Program-made: the position numbers and the translations under genes
Assembly: GCA_950295325.1 (NCBI GenBank)
Contig: OX485803.1
Location: forward strand, 75,159,554-75,223,553
Reading direction: 5' to 3'
From: Polytrichum commune
Lineage: Eukaryota > Streptophyta > Polytrichopsida > Polytrichales > Polytrichaceae
DNA: 64,000 nucleotides
The notes under the pieces: generated by a model
Database searches by the model: none
What the model was told of the DNA's origin: nothing
Seen by the model: the letters and a program-made list of their open reading frames with translations, nothing else
Shown: positions 12,275 through 22,691 of the stretch, one piece after another
Position numbering within the stretch: position 1 is the stretch's first letter
Layout of the letters: the number at the start of each line of letters is the position of its first letter

Positions 12275-13249
12275 TGTCGCAACCCTTGCTAGCCCCCCCT
12301 TGACCATCTTGCCAATCTTCAATTCTAGCAAAGGTTACGAGTGGCTAACCCTTCGCATACCGCCATGCTAATGGTTAGCTTCTTTAACCCCGGACCAATA
12401 GTTCATAGGAGGGAACCAACCCTCCTACTTTGCTATCGGGACTCACCCCTTAATCGGTAACCCATTTCCCCAATGTGGACTTCCATGGATGGAAGTCCAA
12501 TCCTATGTTGATCATCGCGTTGCCGGAGCAACACTACAACAACCCGAACCATACTAGGCAACTATGGCCTCACAATAGGCCAAAGCCCATGGAGGCCTTG
12601 CCGTTCGGCCTCGGGTGGGTGAGGCCTCACCACCTCACCCATATAAGCCTCTAGGACTTCACGCGGGGCCCCTACCCCACCGTCAACCAACCTCTTGTCT
12701 CTCTACCAAGAGTTGGGGCCAAGTGGACATTTTCCTTTAGCTGCTGGGCCTAGAACCCCCCAGCAGCTTCAGACCATCATAACTTCCTTGTATGATGTCT
12801 GATCAGAACAACCAACCACTCCATCCTCATCTACGCTTCACGTAGATGCCGATGGACACCTCACTTGCTCCATTCGAGCAAGTCTTGAGGAAGTTATGCC
12901 TGTTTGAACCTTGGCAGTCCCGGGAATCCCTCCCAGGCACTGCTGTACCAGGGCGCTGTCCCGGGACAGCGCCCCACTCAAATGGCCATAACTCCTAGCT
13001 CACACCTCCGATTGAGGTGTTCTTGAGCTTTCTAGAATCACCACGCCATGAGCTACGCATAACTCATGGCCTTACCCTTGTGCCTCCTAATCTTCGTGGG
13101 TGGGAGGCGTTCCCAACGCCCGGGGCCCTCACCCACACTAGGATCACTTGGGCCCTTTCACCAACGGCGCCACAAGTCCCGGGTGTCACTCCGGGGTCCC
13201 CCTTGTGCCCATGGTGTTTCGGGCACTCCTCATGGAGAGGTGCGCGACA
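12275..13249 (+). mobile_element. Solo LTR, 975 bp (plus orientation)
   Basis: The element begins TGTCGCAACCC and ends GGTGCGCGACA. GCTAC lies directly on both sides (12270-12274 and 13250-13254). It is the same family as 9180-10153 but in opposite orientation and with a different target duplication, so the two were independent insertions. A TATA-like CCATATAAGCC at about 12640 would place the promoter roughly 365 bp into the LTR. Short open frames inside it are not genes. Confidence 0.8.
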
Positions 13250-13452
13250 GCTACACCGAAACAACAAATCGGACGGTGGAGGTAAAATTTTGTGGGGGTT
13301 GTCAACGTAGTTATTAGTGACACTATAATTTTACTGCTTGGAGGGTTAGAAACTACCAAGGTCTATTGCAAAGTTAGAGTCATCACCGACATGTTATATC
13401 TCATCTTGTATTTCAGAGGTGTCCACACGAAGACTATCCCCCACCTTTGCAT

Positions 13453-13794
13453 TCATTTTTTTGCGCCTTGATCAGCTGCTCCCTTGCGCATCACCACTAC
13501 CATCTTCCCTTGTCCAAGTAAGAAATCAGGACATGGCATTCCATCCGGAAACTTGGCATTTTTGCGCCCTACTTGAAACTTGTGTTGGTTGAGCCTCATC
13601 TTATTAGAGAAGTTTGCCTTATCACAATAAATACAAACAAAAAATCGATTCTTGGCCCCCTGCTTAATTGGCCCTTTACAATGTGTGGCAAACTCCAACA
13701 TAAGGTCTTGTGCTCTCTTCTCACTCGGATATCTAACATTGTAGACTTGTTCGTAAATTTTAATTTTTAGTGTCATAGGCACAGTGTCCATCAT
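13453..13794 (-). pseudogene. BED-like zinc-finger fragment, DNA-transposon type
   Basis: A 113-codon open stretch carries FVCIYCDKANFSNKMRLNQ followed by H and, further on, MPCPD. The C-x2-C...H...C arrangement resembles the BED-type fingers at the start of plant hAT/DUF659-type transposase proteins. The sequence before it, LKIKIYEQVYNVRYPSEKR, has no recognised domain. It is separated from other minus-strand coding remains by the solo LTR at 12275-13249. No catalytic or dimerisation domain is visible, so this is at best the N-terminus of a dead gene. Confidence 0.4.
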
Positions 13795-13799
13795 GTCAG

Positions 13800-14950
13800 G
13801 ATGGGGACGGCAATCTCTAGGTTTGGATAGTGTATTTTTGGATTATCAGAGAGCATGAAACAATGAGAGGACGCGATTGCAGTCCTAGACAATGACCGGG
13901 TAGAACTAGCAGTTAGTTGCAGATAAACCGGTTGAAGTTTCAACCATATGTGCACTCTATGTGTCTTGAACAAGAGTTACTTCCACACCTTTAGACTCCG
14001 GAACAACTTCATTGGTGCTCTCACCCTCGTTTGATTCTGTTGCTGGTACTGCAGCAGCTGGAGCCTCCTCAACTGTCCGGAACTACGCTTTAGGATGGTT
14101 GGTCCTAAACTACCCTAAACTACACTTAAGACCTTGGCCACAATTAAAAGTTTGTCCTCGGATTCTGCACCTATTGTCTAGTTTCTCAGCGAGTCCAAAT
14201 AAAGTGGACGCCATTGAGGGATGCCATGTTATCAGGTTTATACTATGTAAGTCATGTTATGCTAAGCTTGTGTTAAGTGTGTATTTATACAATCTAAGTT
14301 AATTTAACAATTATGCTCAATAGGGCCTAGACTCCATTTGAAGAATAAAACCACCAGATGTAGGATAAGTTATTGAGCTTCTAAGAACTGGCAATAGAGT
14401 GTAGGGTGACTACATTTCACACAGTAACAACAAATTAGTGCTAAGTCTCTGTAGCATTTTTGAGAAGAACAAGAGAATTTGATTGGAACTGGGTAATTAA
14501 TGAAAGGAAGCTTTAATGTCAATATTGCACACAATTTTGTAGGAGGCCCCTAAACCAACAAGAAAACCACAATCATAAGTGATACATGGGAAGCCACCCT
14601 TCACATTGTTCTACAAATATGGTACAGTACCGATTTGTAGTCTCCCTCCGACCACCGCTACTGTCAAATTATCCCAAATCTTGTAGGTTAACATGTAACT
14701 GAATATAAATAATGGTAAGAGCAACCCCCAAGAACTCACCAATGTACTAGACCCGCAGTGACAAGATTTTCCCAGTGAACTGCCAAGTTCTGGAAACCTC
14801 CCAATGTTAGTTATTGAATGAGCAAGATCGTTTCTTGTGACAATAAACAACATCAAATGTTCACATGATGCCTTCCGCTCTATAAATTCCATGGCACTTA
14901 ATAAATGGGCATTTGCCTTTCTTCACATTTTAGCAACCTGGCATTCCATC
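13800..14950. other. Gene-free or unreadable stretch
   Basis: The AACCGGTTGAAGTTT repeat recurs at about 13925. The minus strand of 14611-14950 is partly open (for example FIERKASCEHLML) and lies just downstream of the TM9-like remnant. It could belong to it, but I cannot align it to the family. Confidence 0.3.
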
Positions 14951-15049
14951 TAAGAGTAGAACATTACAACCATTCTTAAAACAACAAGGTTCAAATTTCT
15001 TAAGCGAGTGGAATTGTCCTGATTAAAGCAACTTCACCAAAGTAATTGT

Positions 15050-15905
15050 CACAGAAATTCAGAGACGAGTAATGATAAACCCAATAACGTGTTCAACTTC
15101 TCTATCCATTAGGAACAAAACTAGGTGTAGGTTGCCACAAATTTCCCAATACCTGGGATTTTTTTCAGGTGTTGTATACAACACATCAAAGGTGTCCATC
15201 AACCAACTATTGAAGTAAATATCACAAAGTAGTGATTATATGGACATCCATAATCTTGTCAACAAAGGTTTTTGCTGACTTCTCTGGGAGCTTTTCGAGT
15301 TGGCAGACAATCCTGCACTGTTTATTCTCCTTCATTTTAAACTGCTAGAGGTAGAAAACATATTTGCTCAATCATATCAAAAATGTAATGAGGCATGAGG
15401 TTTTCGGTAAAGCATGTGTCCCCTCTCATGATATTACGATGAGCATCTAAGATCACTGACCACATGAATACATCTCAGGCAGACATATCTATTGAGAACA
15501 AATTCTTTCGAGCAATAAAGTGGAAAACTAACAGCAAAAGAATTATCAAACAAATAGGTTAACCATGCATCATACTTGAGAAACACATGTGTAGAATGTC
15601 CATGAAGACGTACAGGTGCACTCATTCCCTACCATGTTGCTTAACAGGTCTCATCCGAGAGAAGAAAACTTGGAACACAATATTTTGTTAAAAAACACTC
15701 AGAAAATGCCCGGCATTGTGACATTCACAGTGCCTGAAACTGACACCAATAAAAATTTGCAAAGAATACAACTTGTAACATACAATGCATGGAGAATTTT
15801 CAATCCGGTCTCCTTGCAAAACTTCACCAACATTCTCTGCACATTTTCCCAAGTTTGCAATAATCGAGTGAGCAGTACTCGTATGGAAGTTGTGTCTTCG
15901 TGGAT
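15050..15905 (-). pseudogene. TM9-superfamily (EMP70-like) protein, decayed N-terminal exons
   Basis: Minus-strand pieces match the lumenal N-terminal part of TM9SF/endomembrane-70 proteins in the right order. LPYEYCSLDYCKLGK (about 15885-15840) is followed, in a shifted frame, by AENVGEVLQGDRIENSP (about 15840-15790). Next comes MKENKQCRIVCQLEKLPEK, then SAKTFVDKIMD, ending before a GT (about 15341-15250). A weaker piece, NLHLVLFLMDREVEHVIGF, lies at about 15140-15070. Intact members have a long lumenal domain and nine membrane spans in Golgi or endosomal membranes; no spans are readable here. The frameshift and stops make this a pseudogene or a badly decayed copy. Confidence 0.5.
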
Positions 15906-15909
15906 GTGA

Positions 15910-18177
15910 TCTTCTTGTTAACCTTCACTTGAAGTGGCGCCCCCTGTCTCAGTAGATTTAAAACATTAGTTTCTTACCTTTAGACAACACATTCAATAAT
16001 GTGAATTTCCATGACTAAATGAAGCACAAGACCCCCAAAACCTTGGAACTACAACCCTCAAATGTGCATTTATTATAATTAAGGGAAATAAAATAATGAC
16101 CAATCCATACTTCTTCCACGGTACAATCAGTGAAGTCAAGCAACTATAGTTTGATATGATTCAAATACTCCTAAATTTATGTATTGTCCTTTGAGCAACT
16201 TAATTGAAACCATAGTAATTGTTCTAGGCACTTCCAACATTAAACAAGAGTTGTGAAAAAAATTAAGGAAGTTTGGACTTTCCAAATTCATGATTAATTG
16301 ATTGACTGTCAAATTCAATAAAGCTAACTCACAAATTACCACCCAATTGTCATAAAAACTAGCCATGACACAGAAAATAATTGCTTATGTCCCTAGTCTA
16401 TTGCATCGTACTCATGTTGCTGTAATTAACATTTGATTATTTTCAAGTGTTTTTAGAGCCTGCAATCCAGGGAATAAATATGTGTTCATCCTCGCTCAAC
16501 CTAATGTGTCAATGAACAAAGTTGTAGAACAACAGTTGACACATATTGGCATTTGAGGTTGGCAATGAGAACATTTACCAACGGTAAATGACTATAACTT
16601 TGGCGATCTTGATTTAGCAGGGTTGTAGAGGATATTTTGGTCACATCAAATCCAGTTTTACCAATCAAAGCAATTGTTCTAAGACGTTACTTTCAAGAGT
16701 TCCAGAATCGATACGGGAAACTCTGCACAGCCATTCTTTACAATAATCATTGATAGCAAGAAATCTAGTTGCACAGGAAAACTAAGCATAATGTATGTGT
16801 ATATGTACTTTGTAGCCCTCATCCATCACAGTAAAAGGAATATGTACAGAGCAATGGCAACAACATTGCACCAATTACATGAAGCCAAAGGTGGCTTACC
16901 TGCTTGCAAAAATGCTACAATAATTACACTGGCATGTATGGTGCCATCATCCTCTCACCTACTATTGAGTAATGGTTCTTCAATGAAACCACAATTAGAC
17001 ACAACCTAACCTACACTACTAATCACCCTCAATTTCTTGCAATATTCAGCACTCAAGTAAATTTGCCACCACAATGGCCATGTTATGTAAGACAAAAAAT
17101 ACATAGGAATTTGAGTTGTTGCCTTCAATGTATGTGAGACCTATGAGACACAACCTAATCTACACTGTCAGTCAACCCCATTTTCTTGCAACATGCAGCA
17201 CTCAGAAAACTTGGCACCCCAATAGCCAAGTTATTCGAGATGACAAGTTTGGTTAACAATTTGAGTTGCTTCCTTGAAAGTATCTTAGACCTGAAGAGGC
17301 GGGGAATAAAAGATTAAAATTTTAAAATAAAAGAAAAAACAATAGCAAACTAAACAAATCGCTGCCTGAAGTTCACACCCTAGAACTTCAAGAAAACCCA
17401 CCAACCACTCCACAATCTTGGTTGTGTGATGCATAACAGAAAGTCACAAACTAGAAGACATACTCAACAAAAGTCACACAGTCGGAACTTTGCTTCAAGA
17501 TACCTTTTTTTGTTTCCAATGTTGAGACATCCCTTAAATTATTTTTTATTTCAAATCAAAACAAGATGTCAAATGTTTTTGTTGCCTTTAATGATCTCGG
17601 ATTTGCTGGCGATCTCAAAGTAATCCTCACAATAGTCTAAGCACATGCATAGATTTATGCACTATCACAAAATCGAGAAAGAACCTTAGCGAGCTACTAT
17701 TAAGAAACCATGTCAACGAATTAGACCTAGAGTACATCGAGTGAACTGGTACCTTAAGAATTGAAGACGACGTCCAAACTATTTGCAGGAACCACGACCA
17801 CCACCGAAGCCACACACCACACCCTCGCTCCAAACCCTAAACCCTGCTTCCGAGGCCCGAATGCTACTCACCGAATACTCCAAAACGTATATAAATTTGT
17901 AGACATAAAACTAAAAAAATCTCACTGTAAGCTTACAAAACCTAAGTAACTTAGTCTCCATAGGATCGTCAGGAACTCGCAACATCAAGCTCCTCGGAGG
18001 AGTTGATTATGCATGATTGACCTCTGCATGTGGCAAAAAGTTGGCTAGTAAGTGCAAATTCAGCTCATTCCGATCCAATTATTTCATTTAAATCGTTCAA
18101 CAATGTATTAGATTCCTTTGTCTCTCACTTTGCATTGAAGCATGCAGATCACCTCGGAACCTTATAGGTATAAGTCA

Positions 18178-18217
<40 letters not shown>

Positions 18218-18770
18218 ATGAAATTGCTCTCAATCTTTTCAAGTCATCCAAACACACGATTCCCATTGGCTCGTGCATGGTAAGTGCCAATTTCAATTCA
18301 ATTCGATGATCATGCCAATCATATCATCAAAAGAGTTCCATATCCATTGCAAGCCTAAACCCAAAGAGGATTTCTAAGTTACAAAATGTATCGCAAAAAA
18401 CAAAGAAGGTCGTACTTGCTCCTTGAAGACAACATCAAAGATTGCGGAAAAGGAAGGATAATTCAACACAGGCAAGAATCACAGAGTCCACAGGAAATGA
18501 ACCTGTCATCTTTAAATTGATCAGCAAAAGTGAGAGTACTACGACCGACTGCAAGACCCAATGCGGCTAATGCGGAAACTATTTTCAAAAACTGCAGAAG
18601 AAGCGATGGAGACACTGTGCAAAGTTCAAAGTGCAGTTCGCAGCATCGCACTAATTTGCGCGAAGTCATGAAGATATAGCAGACTTCAATGGATATAGCA
18701 CACTTGAACGGCGAGGCAAGACGAAACTTGAGCCCCAACCCGTAAGCGACCACAAACTAATTACCCTAAT
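15910..18770. other. Gene-free region with TC microsatellite
   Basis: No gene is recognised. A (TC)n tract lies at 18181-18213. At about 17831-17847 there is a telo-box-like AAACCCTAAACCC, a motif common in plant promoters and 5' leaders, but no open gene follows on either strand. It could mark the dead promoter of the TM9-like pseudogene on the minus strand. Confidence 0.35.
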
Positions 18771-18791
18771 TGCACTTTGTCAATGATCCCA

Positions 18792-19110
18792 TGGGAGGCA
18801 TTCTACACGCGGCACTGACGCAACATCTTCTTTAAGGAGCGTCGTTACTTGACCAACGAGTTTCCAGAGTTTTCCAGAGCTTTCCAGAGTAAGGAGAACA
18901 ACAAACCGCTTCGTGTGCTTGAAATTGGTTGTGGCACAGGGAGCTCCGTGGGTCCAGTTCTTAGAGCAAACAAGGAATCAATTGTGTATGCATGCAATTG
19001 CAGTGTTGCGGCTTTGCGAAATGCCATCGAGGTTGTGAGCACCTTGAATGGTTCCACGTTCTTCCCTTTCATGTGTGACATTTCCCTAGAAAATTTGCCG
19101 AGTTTCTTAT
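18792..19110 (+). pseudogene. METTL2/6/8-type tRNA methyltransferase fragment
   Basis: The reading frame gives WEAFYTRH, a TGA stop, RNIFFKERRYLTNEFPEF, then VLEIGCGTGSSVGPVL and later FFPFMCDISLENLPS. The order W..FY.RH, N.FFK.R..L..EFPE, then a SAM-binding L-E-x-G-C-G-x-G matches the METTL2/METTL6/METTL8 family, which methylates C32 of some tRNAs to m3C. An in-frame TGA lies between the first two blocks, and similarity ends soon after the SAM-binding half. The catalytic remainder is missing, and a Harbinger MITE starts 88 bp later. It looks like a truncated, transposon-flanked gene fragment. Confidence 0.55.
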
Positions 19111-19197
19111 GCCGCCCGCCATGTGATCGACTTCACTTCGTGAGGCATCCATGGCGGAAAGGGATCAGGGTAGGGCTAGGTGTGGAAGGGGCATTAA

Positions 19198-19551
19198 GGG
19201 CCGGTTTACACTACGGTGGAGAAGGCCTCCGGTCGGTCAAGAATGCTTGGCCAAGACATGGTTATATGAGGCAAATGGTGGATGTGCCGGAGAAGAATTA
19301 AAGGCAATAAAATATTTTTATTGAGTTGGGCTTCTCCGGCCTCTTGAGGCCGGAGAAGCCCAACTCCAAAAAGTGCCGCCATGTAGGGGGCCATGTCATT
19401 TTATCATCCATGAGAAAAGTTCACCACCATTGTTTTCTTCACCTAGTGTAAACACCCACAGGTCAAGAGTTGCATTTTCGACCAATCACAATTGAGAAAC
19501 GCCCTTTTTTTCATGACCGGTGGACTTCTCCACCGTAGTGTAAACCGGCCC
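19198..19551. mobile_element. Harbinger-family MITE, 354 bp
   Basis: The terminal inverted repeats are at least 27 bp and perfect, starting GGGCCGGTTTACACTACGG, with TAA on both sides (19195-19197 and 19552-19554). The internal sequence is nearly identical to the ends of the 1160-bp copy at 1432. A perfect palindrome with 21-bp arms and a 2-nt centre sits at 19323-19366. It is non-coding and would need transposase in trans. Confidence 0.85.
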
Positions 19552-19763
19552 TAAGCAACCTTCATGAGTTTAGTGCACCCCGAAAAAGTGTCGAGAATCA
19601 TTCTCCCAAATTCCCGGGCTGGGGGTTATGACGAATCTTGGATAACTGTCATATCGTGAGCCATAGTAATTGCTTGAGTTTGGAGCGAGAGACTTTGTAA
19701 GCTTCGGAGAACCAAGTGCCAAGGGGTGCCGGTGGGCCACAAGCCAAATCCATTGATATTTTC

Positions 19764-20149
19764 CTACACTACATATGACATTTAGTGTCACTACGGTCGC
19801 TTTTCGGATGACACTTCTTATCAATAAGCGAATAAATATTGTCATAAATGATGGATGAGTTCATCCATTGGCCAAAACCCTACCTTCTCTTGTTGGCAAC
19901 TTGTGATGACATATTGTCATCAATGATTGAGATTTGGATGGAGAATCACTCGGTAAGTGATAGTAATTGCAACACTGTAAATCTACAATCCCCCCCCAAT
20001 TAAATAATTAAATAAATAATAATAATCTACAAGGAATGGCAAATAATGTTGGGTTGACATTTAGTGTTGATGACACTATACCGTGGTTTACAATGAGTAT
20101 TGAGCAAGACATTTAGAATTGGTGACACTAAATATCATATATAGTGTAG
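19764..20149. mobile_element. MITE-like element with ~28-bp TIRs
   Basis: The left end CTACACTACATATGACATTT (continuing AGTGTCAC) and the right end in reverse complement (CTACACTATATATGATATTT, continuing AGTGTCAC) differ at only two of 28 positions. The interior is non-coding and repeats ACATTTAG/TGACACTA motifs. No clear target duplication was seen, so the superfamily is open. Confidence 0.5.
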
Positions 20150-20159
20150 TTAAAACATT

Positions 20160-20780
20160 GGGAGAGTGTTGGAAGAGCATGCCCACATGTGCCACCCACA
20201 ATCCACCCGTTTAGGGGGGATGTTGCATAGGGGCTAGGACCTGATTTGGGCGAACCAACTCAGACATTCGTTCCTTGTTAGATGCCTCAACCCTTGCCTC
20301 CAAGGAACCAATGTACGGGTTGGTTTGCCCTAGCCCTAGGACCTTGGGTGGAGTTGTATATCCCATGACCTACCCAATGTTTGGCTTGTCACGAGGGGTG
20401 CTCGGTGGAGCCTACTTATGTGTTGGCCAAATATTCCAGTCAATTGCTAGCCATCCATTCCTTCCACGATATGGCTCCTAGACACTAAAGAAACATATAT
20501 TATACAAATTGATTAAAGCATGTATTTATGGAAAGGGCAAGTCTCAGCAATGTTTTGAGTAATGTTATAAGACGAGTTAGTCAATTTTTTCAAAACATTA
20601 CTCAACATTTGTGATATACGTGGATTAAAGGATACAATTTCATATTGTGCAAGAAAGAAAGACTTTGTTGTACTTAGCATGTGAGCAGATGGTGTTTGGC
20701 TTCAAACAACTATAAAGAAAGAATTACGTCAAACATCGCAAGAGAGAATGATGCACAAGGGCTAGACAAGCCATGGAGGA
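20160..20780. other. Gene-free stretch
   Basis: No domain is recognised. A 68-codon plus-strand frame (20275-20481) rich in Gly and Pro has no recognisable features. Confidence 0.3.
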
Positions 20781-20929
20781 ATTGTGTATAGGAGTTGTTT
20801 AACTCCGATGGAAGATCTTTGCGTCGGAGTTAAACACCTCCCTCTAGAAGATCTTTGTGTTGGAGTTAGACAACTCCTAGGTGATGGATGCTATTCATTG
20901 CAGCTAGACAACTCTCAATGAACAAAACT

Positions 20930-21184
20930 AGTTGGAATTAGACAATTCCAACTAGAAGAATGGATGAATGCATCAAGTTGAAATTAGACAACTCCAACTA
21001 AAAGAATGGATGAATCAATCAAGTTGGAATTAGACAGCTCCAACTATAAGAATGGATGAATGAGTCAAGTTGGAATCAGACAACTCCAACTACAAGAATA
21101 GAGGAATGAATCAAGTCGGAATTAGACAATTCCAATTAGAAGGTTGGATGAATGCATCAAGTTGGAATTAGACAATTCCAACGA
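20930..21184. repeat. 46-bp tandem array, each unit with a hairpin
   Basis: Units start at 20930, 20976, 21022, 21068, 21114 and 21160, so the period is exactly 46 bp over six units; the last is partial. Each unit carries the dyad AGTTGGAATT-AGAC-AATTCCAACT (10-bp arms, 4-nt loop, with small changes), followed by a GAATGGATGAATGNATCA-type spacer. More diverged hairpin units occur upstream to about 20787 (for example GGAGTTAGACAACTCC). Some changes look compensatory (AATT to AACTCC variants), so the dyad may be under weak constraint or just homogenised. Confidence 0.8.
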
Positions 21185-21189
21185 AAGGA

Positions 21190-21785
21190 TTATGATTGGG
21201 CCAAAAGATAAGAAAAAAATCATACGGTGAAATGTATAGATAAAATTAATTTAGTCTAAATTTAGTAAGACGTAAGACTCTTAAAAGTATCTATGAGATA
21301 CTATGGATAAAGATGGATATAACTAGGAGTGCCTTTGAGTATAAGAGAGAGCTTGGAGGAGGAGAGAGGATCATCTCTTGTCTCTCCTATGGTTGGGTGG
21401 TTCAAGCTCATAGTAATCACAATTTTGTAATTAAGTTGTAAAGCTTTTGTAATGTACAAAGTTTGAAAGTTCTCAATATTGGTGTCTTGTGCGCATTCAC
21501 AATTATATTATTCGTATGTAAAAGAGGAATGTGACAGTGATGTGGACCCTCAAAATATAACAATGGGATGATGGAAGCTCAATATGAATTTGAAACTCCC
21601 TGCGCAGCTTTTTGAGGATTTGATTGTTACATTACGAAGGCCGACAAAATGAAAGTTGAACGATGAGTGATATTATGTTGTACACGGGACTCTCATATTG
21701 GCTTACCCAATGAGAGACCGGCACCTCATGGGCCTAATCCACAAATTTCTCGTGATTTGGGCGGAAACCCATATATGATTGTAGG
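21190..21785. other. Gene-free stretch
   Basis: AT-rich sequence follows the tandem array. No gene or element ends are seen. Confidence 0.3.
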
Positions 21786-21788
21786 TTA

Positions 21789-22162
21789 AGAACATCTCCA
21801 CCCTGCCGCGTTAAAGGGACTTGGCAAGCCCTTTAACGCGGCCTTGGAGAAAAACCTGCCCCACCCCTCCCCAACACCGAGGCCTTGATTGCCAGGGCTC
21901 TTCAAACTTCCGGCTCCACTCACTATCCTCGCGGGTGAGCGTTGCTCTTGCTGCGCCCACATTCCGGGGCCTCATCCACTTGCGATTCAGTGAATCGTGC
22001 CACTTTTGGGAATCAAGGAATATTCCTGACAATTTTTCGGCTTGAAGAGCCAGTATGCAAGTAACAGTGGGGGAGTGCCACCCTAAAAAAATTAGTGCAT
22101 GCTTGGAGCCCTTCAAAGCACATTTCGAGAGCCTGCCTTTCTGCCCAAGGGTGGAGATGCTC
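21789..22162. mobile_element. MITE with GAGCATCTCCACC-type ends
   Basis: The left end AGAACATCTCCACCCTGCC and the right end in reverse complement (GAGCATCTCCACCCTTGGG) match. TTA lies at both borders (21786-21788 and 22163-22165), again as for Harbinger/Tourist-like MITEs. Ends of the GAGCATCTCCA type are common in plant MITEs. A perfect internal palindrome, CCGCGTTAAAGGG...CCCTTTAACGCGG, lies at about 21807-21842. Open frames inside are incidental. Confidence 0.6.
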
Positions 22163-22314
22163 TTAGAGTGACAAAAAGCTAGTGACGACCACCAATAGAA
22201 GATTATATTGACGAAGTCCTACATGAAATTCACATGCTAAATGCTTGAGTCCCCCCCCCCCACCCCTTTTGATGTATTCTAGTATTCAATTGGAGTGATT
22301 CGGGGTCAAGTTTA

Positions 22315-22688
22315 GGGCCGGTTTACACTACGGTGGAGAAGGCCTCCGGTCGGTCAAGAATGCTTGGCCAAGACATGGTTATATGAGGCAAATGGTGGAT
22401 GTGCCGGAGAAGAATTAAAGGCAATAAAATATTTTTATTGAGTTGGACTTCTCTAGCCTCTTGAGGCCGGACAAGAAACTCCTCCTCCGGAGAAGCCCAA
22501 CTCCAAAAAGTGCCGCCATGTAGGCGGCCATGTCATTTTATCATCCATGAGAAAAGTTCACCACCATTGTTTTCTTCACCTAGTGTAAACACCCACCGGT
22601 CAAGAGTTGCATTTTCGACCAATCACAATTGAGAAACGCCCTTTTTTTCATGACCGGTGAACTTCTCCACCGTAGTGTAAACCGGCCC
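22315..22688. mobile_element. Harbinger-family MITE, 374 bp
   Basis: Same family as the copies at 1432 and 19198: ends GGGCCGGTTTACACTACGG and complement, flanked by TTA (22312-22314 and 22689-22691). It differs from the 19198 copy mainly at the centre, where it keeps an extra GACAAGAAACTCCTCCTCC-like block that is also present (inverted) in the 1160-bp copy. Confidence 0.85.
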
Positions 22689-22691
22689 TTA

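Noticed and set aside
19111-19301. Continuation of the methyltransferase frame to 150 residues
   Set aside because: The last part runs into the MITE and carries no methyltransferase similarity.
20930-21184. CRISPR-like look of regularly spaced palindromic repeats
   Set aside because: Spacers are not unique (the whole 46-bp unit repeats) and the context is a plant nucleus.
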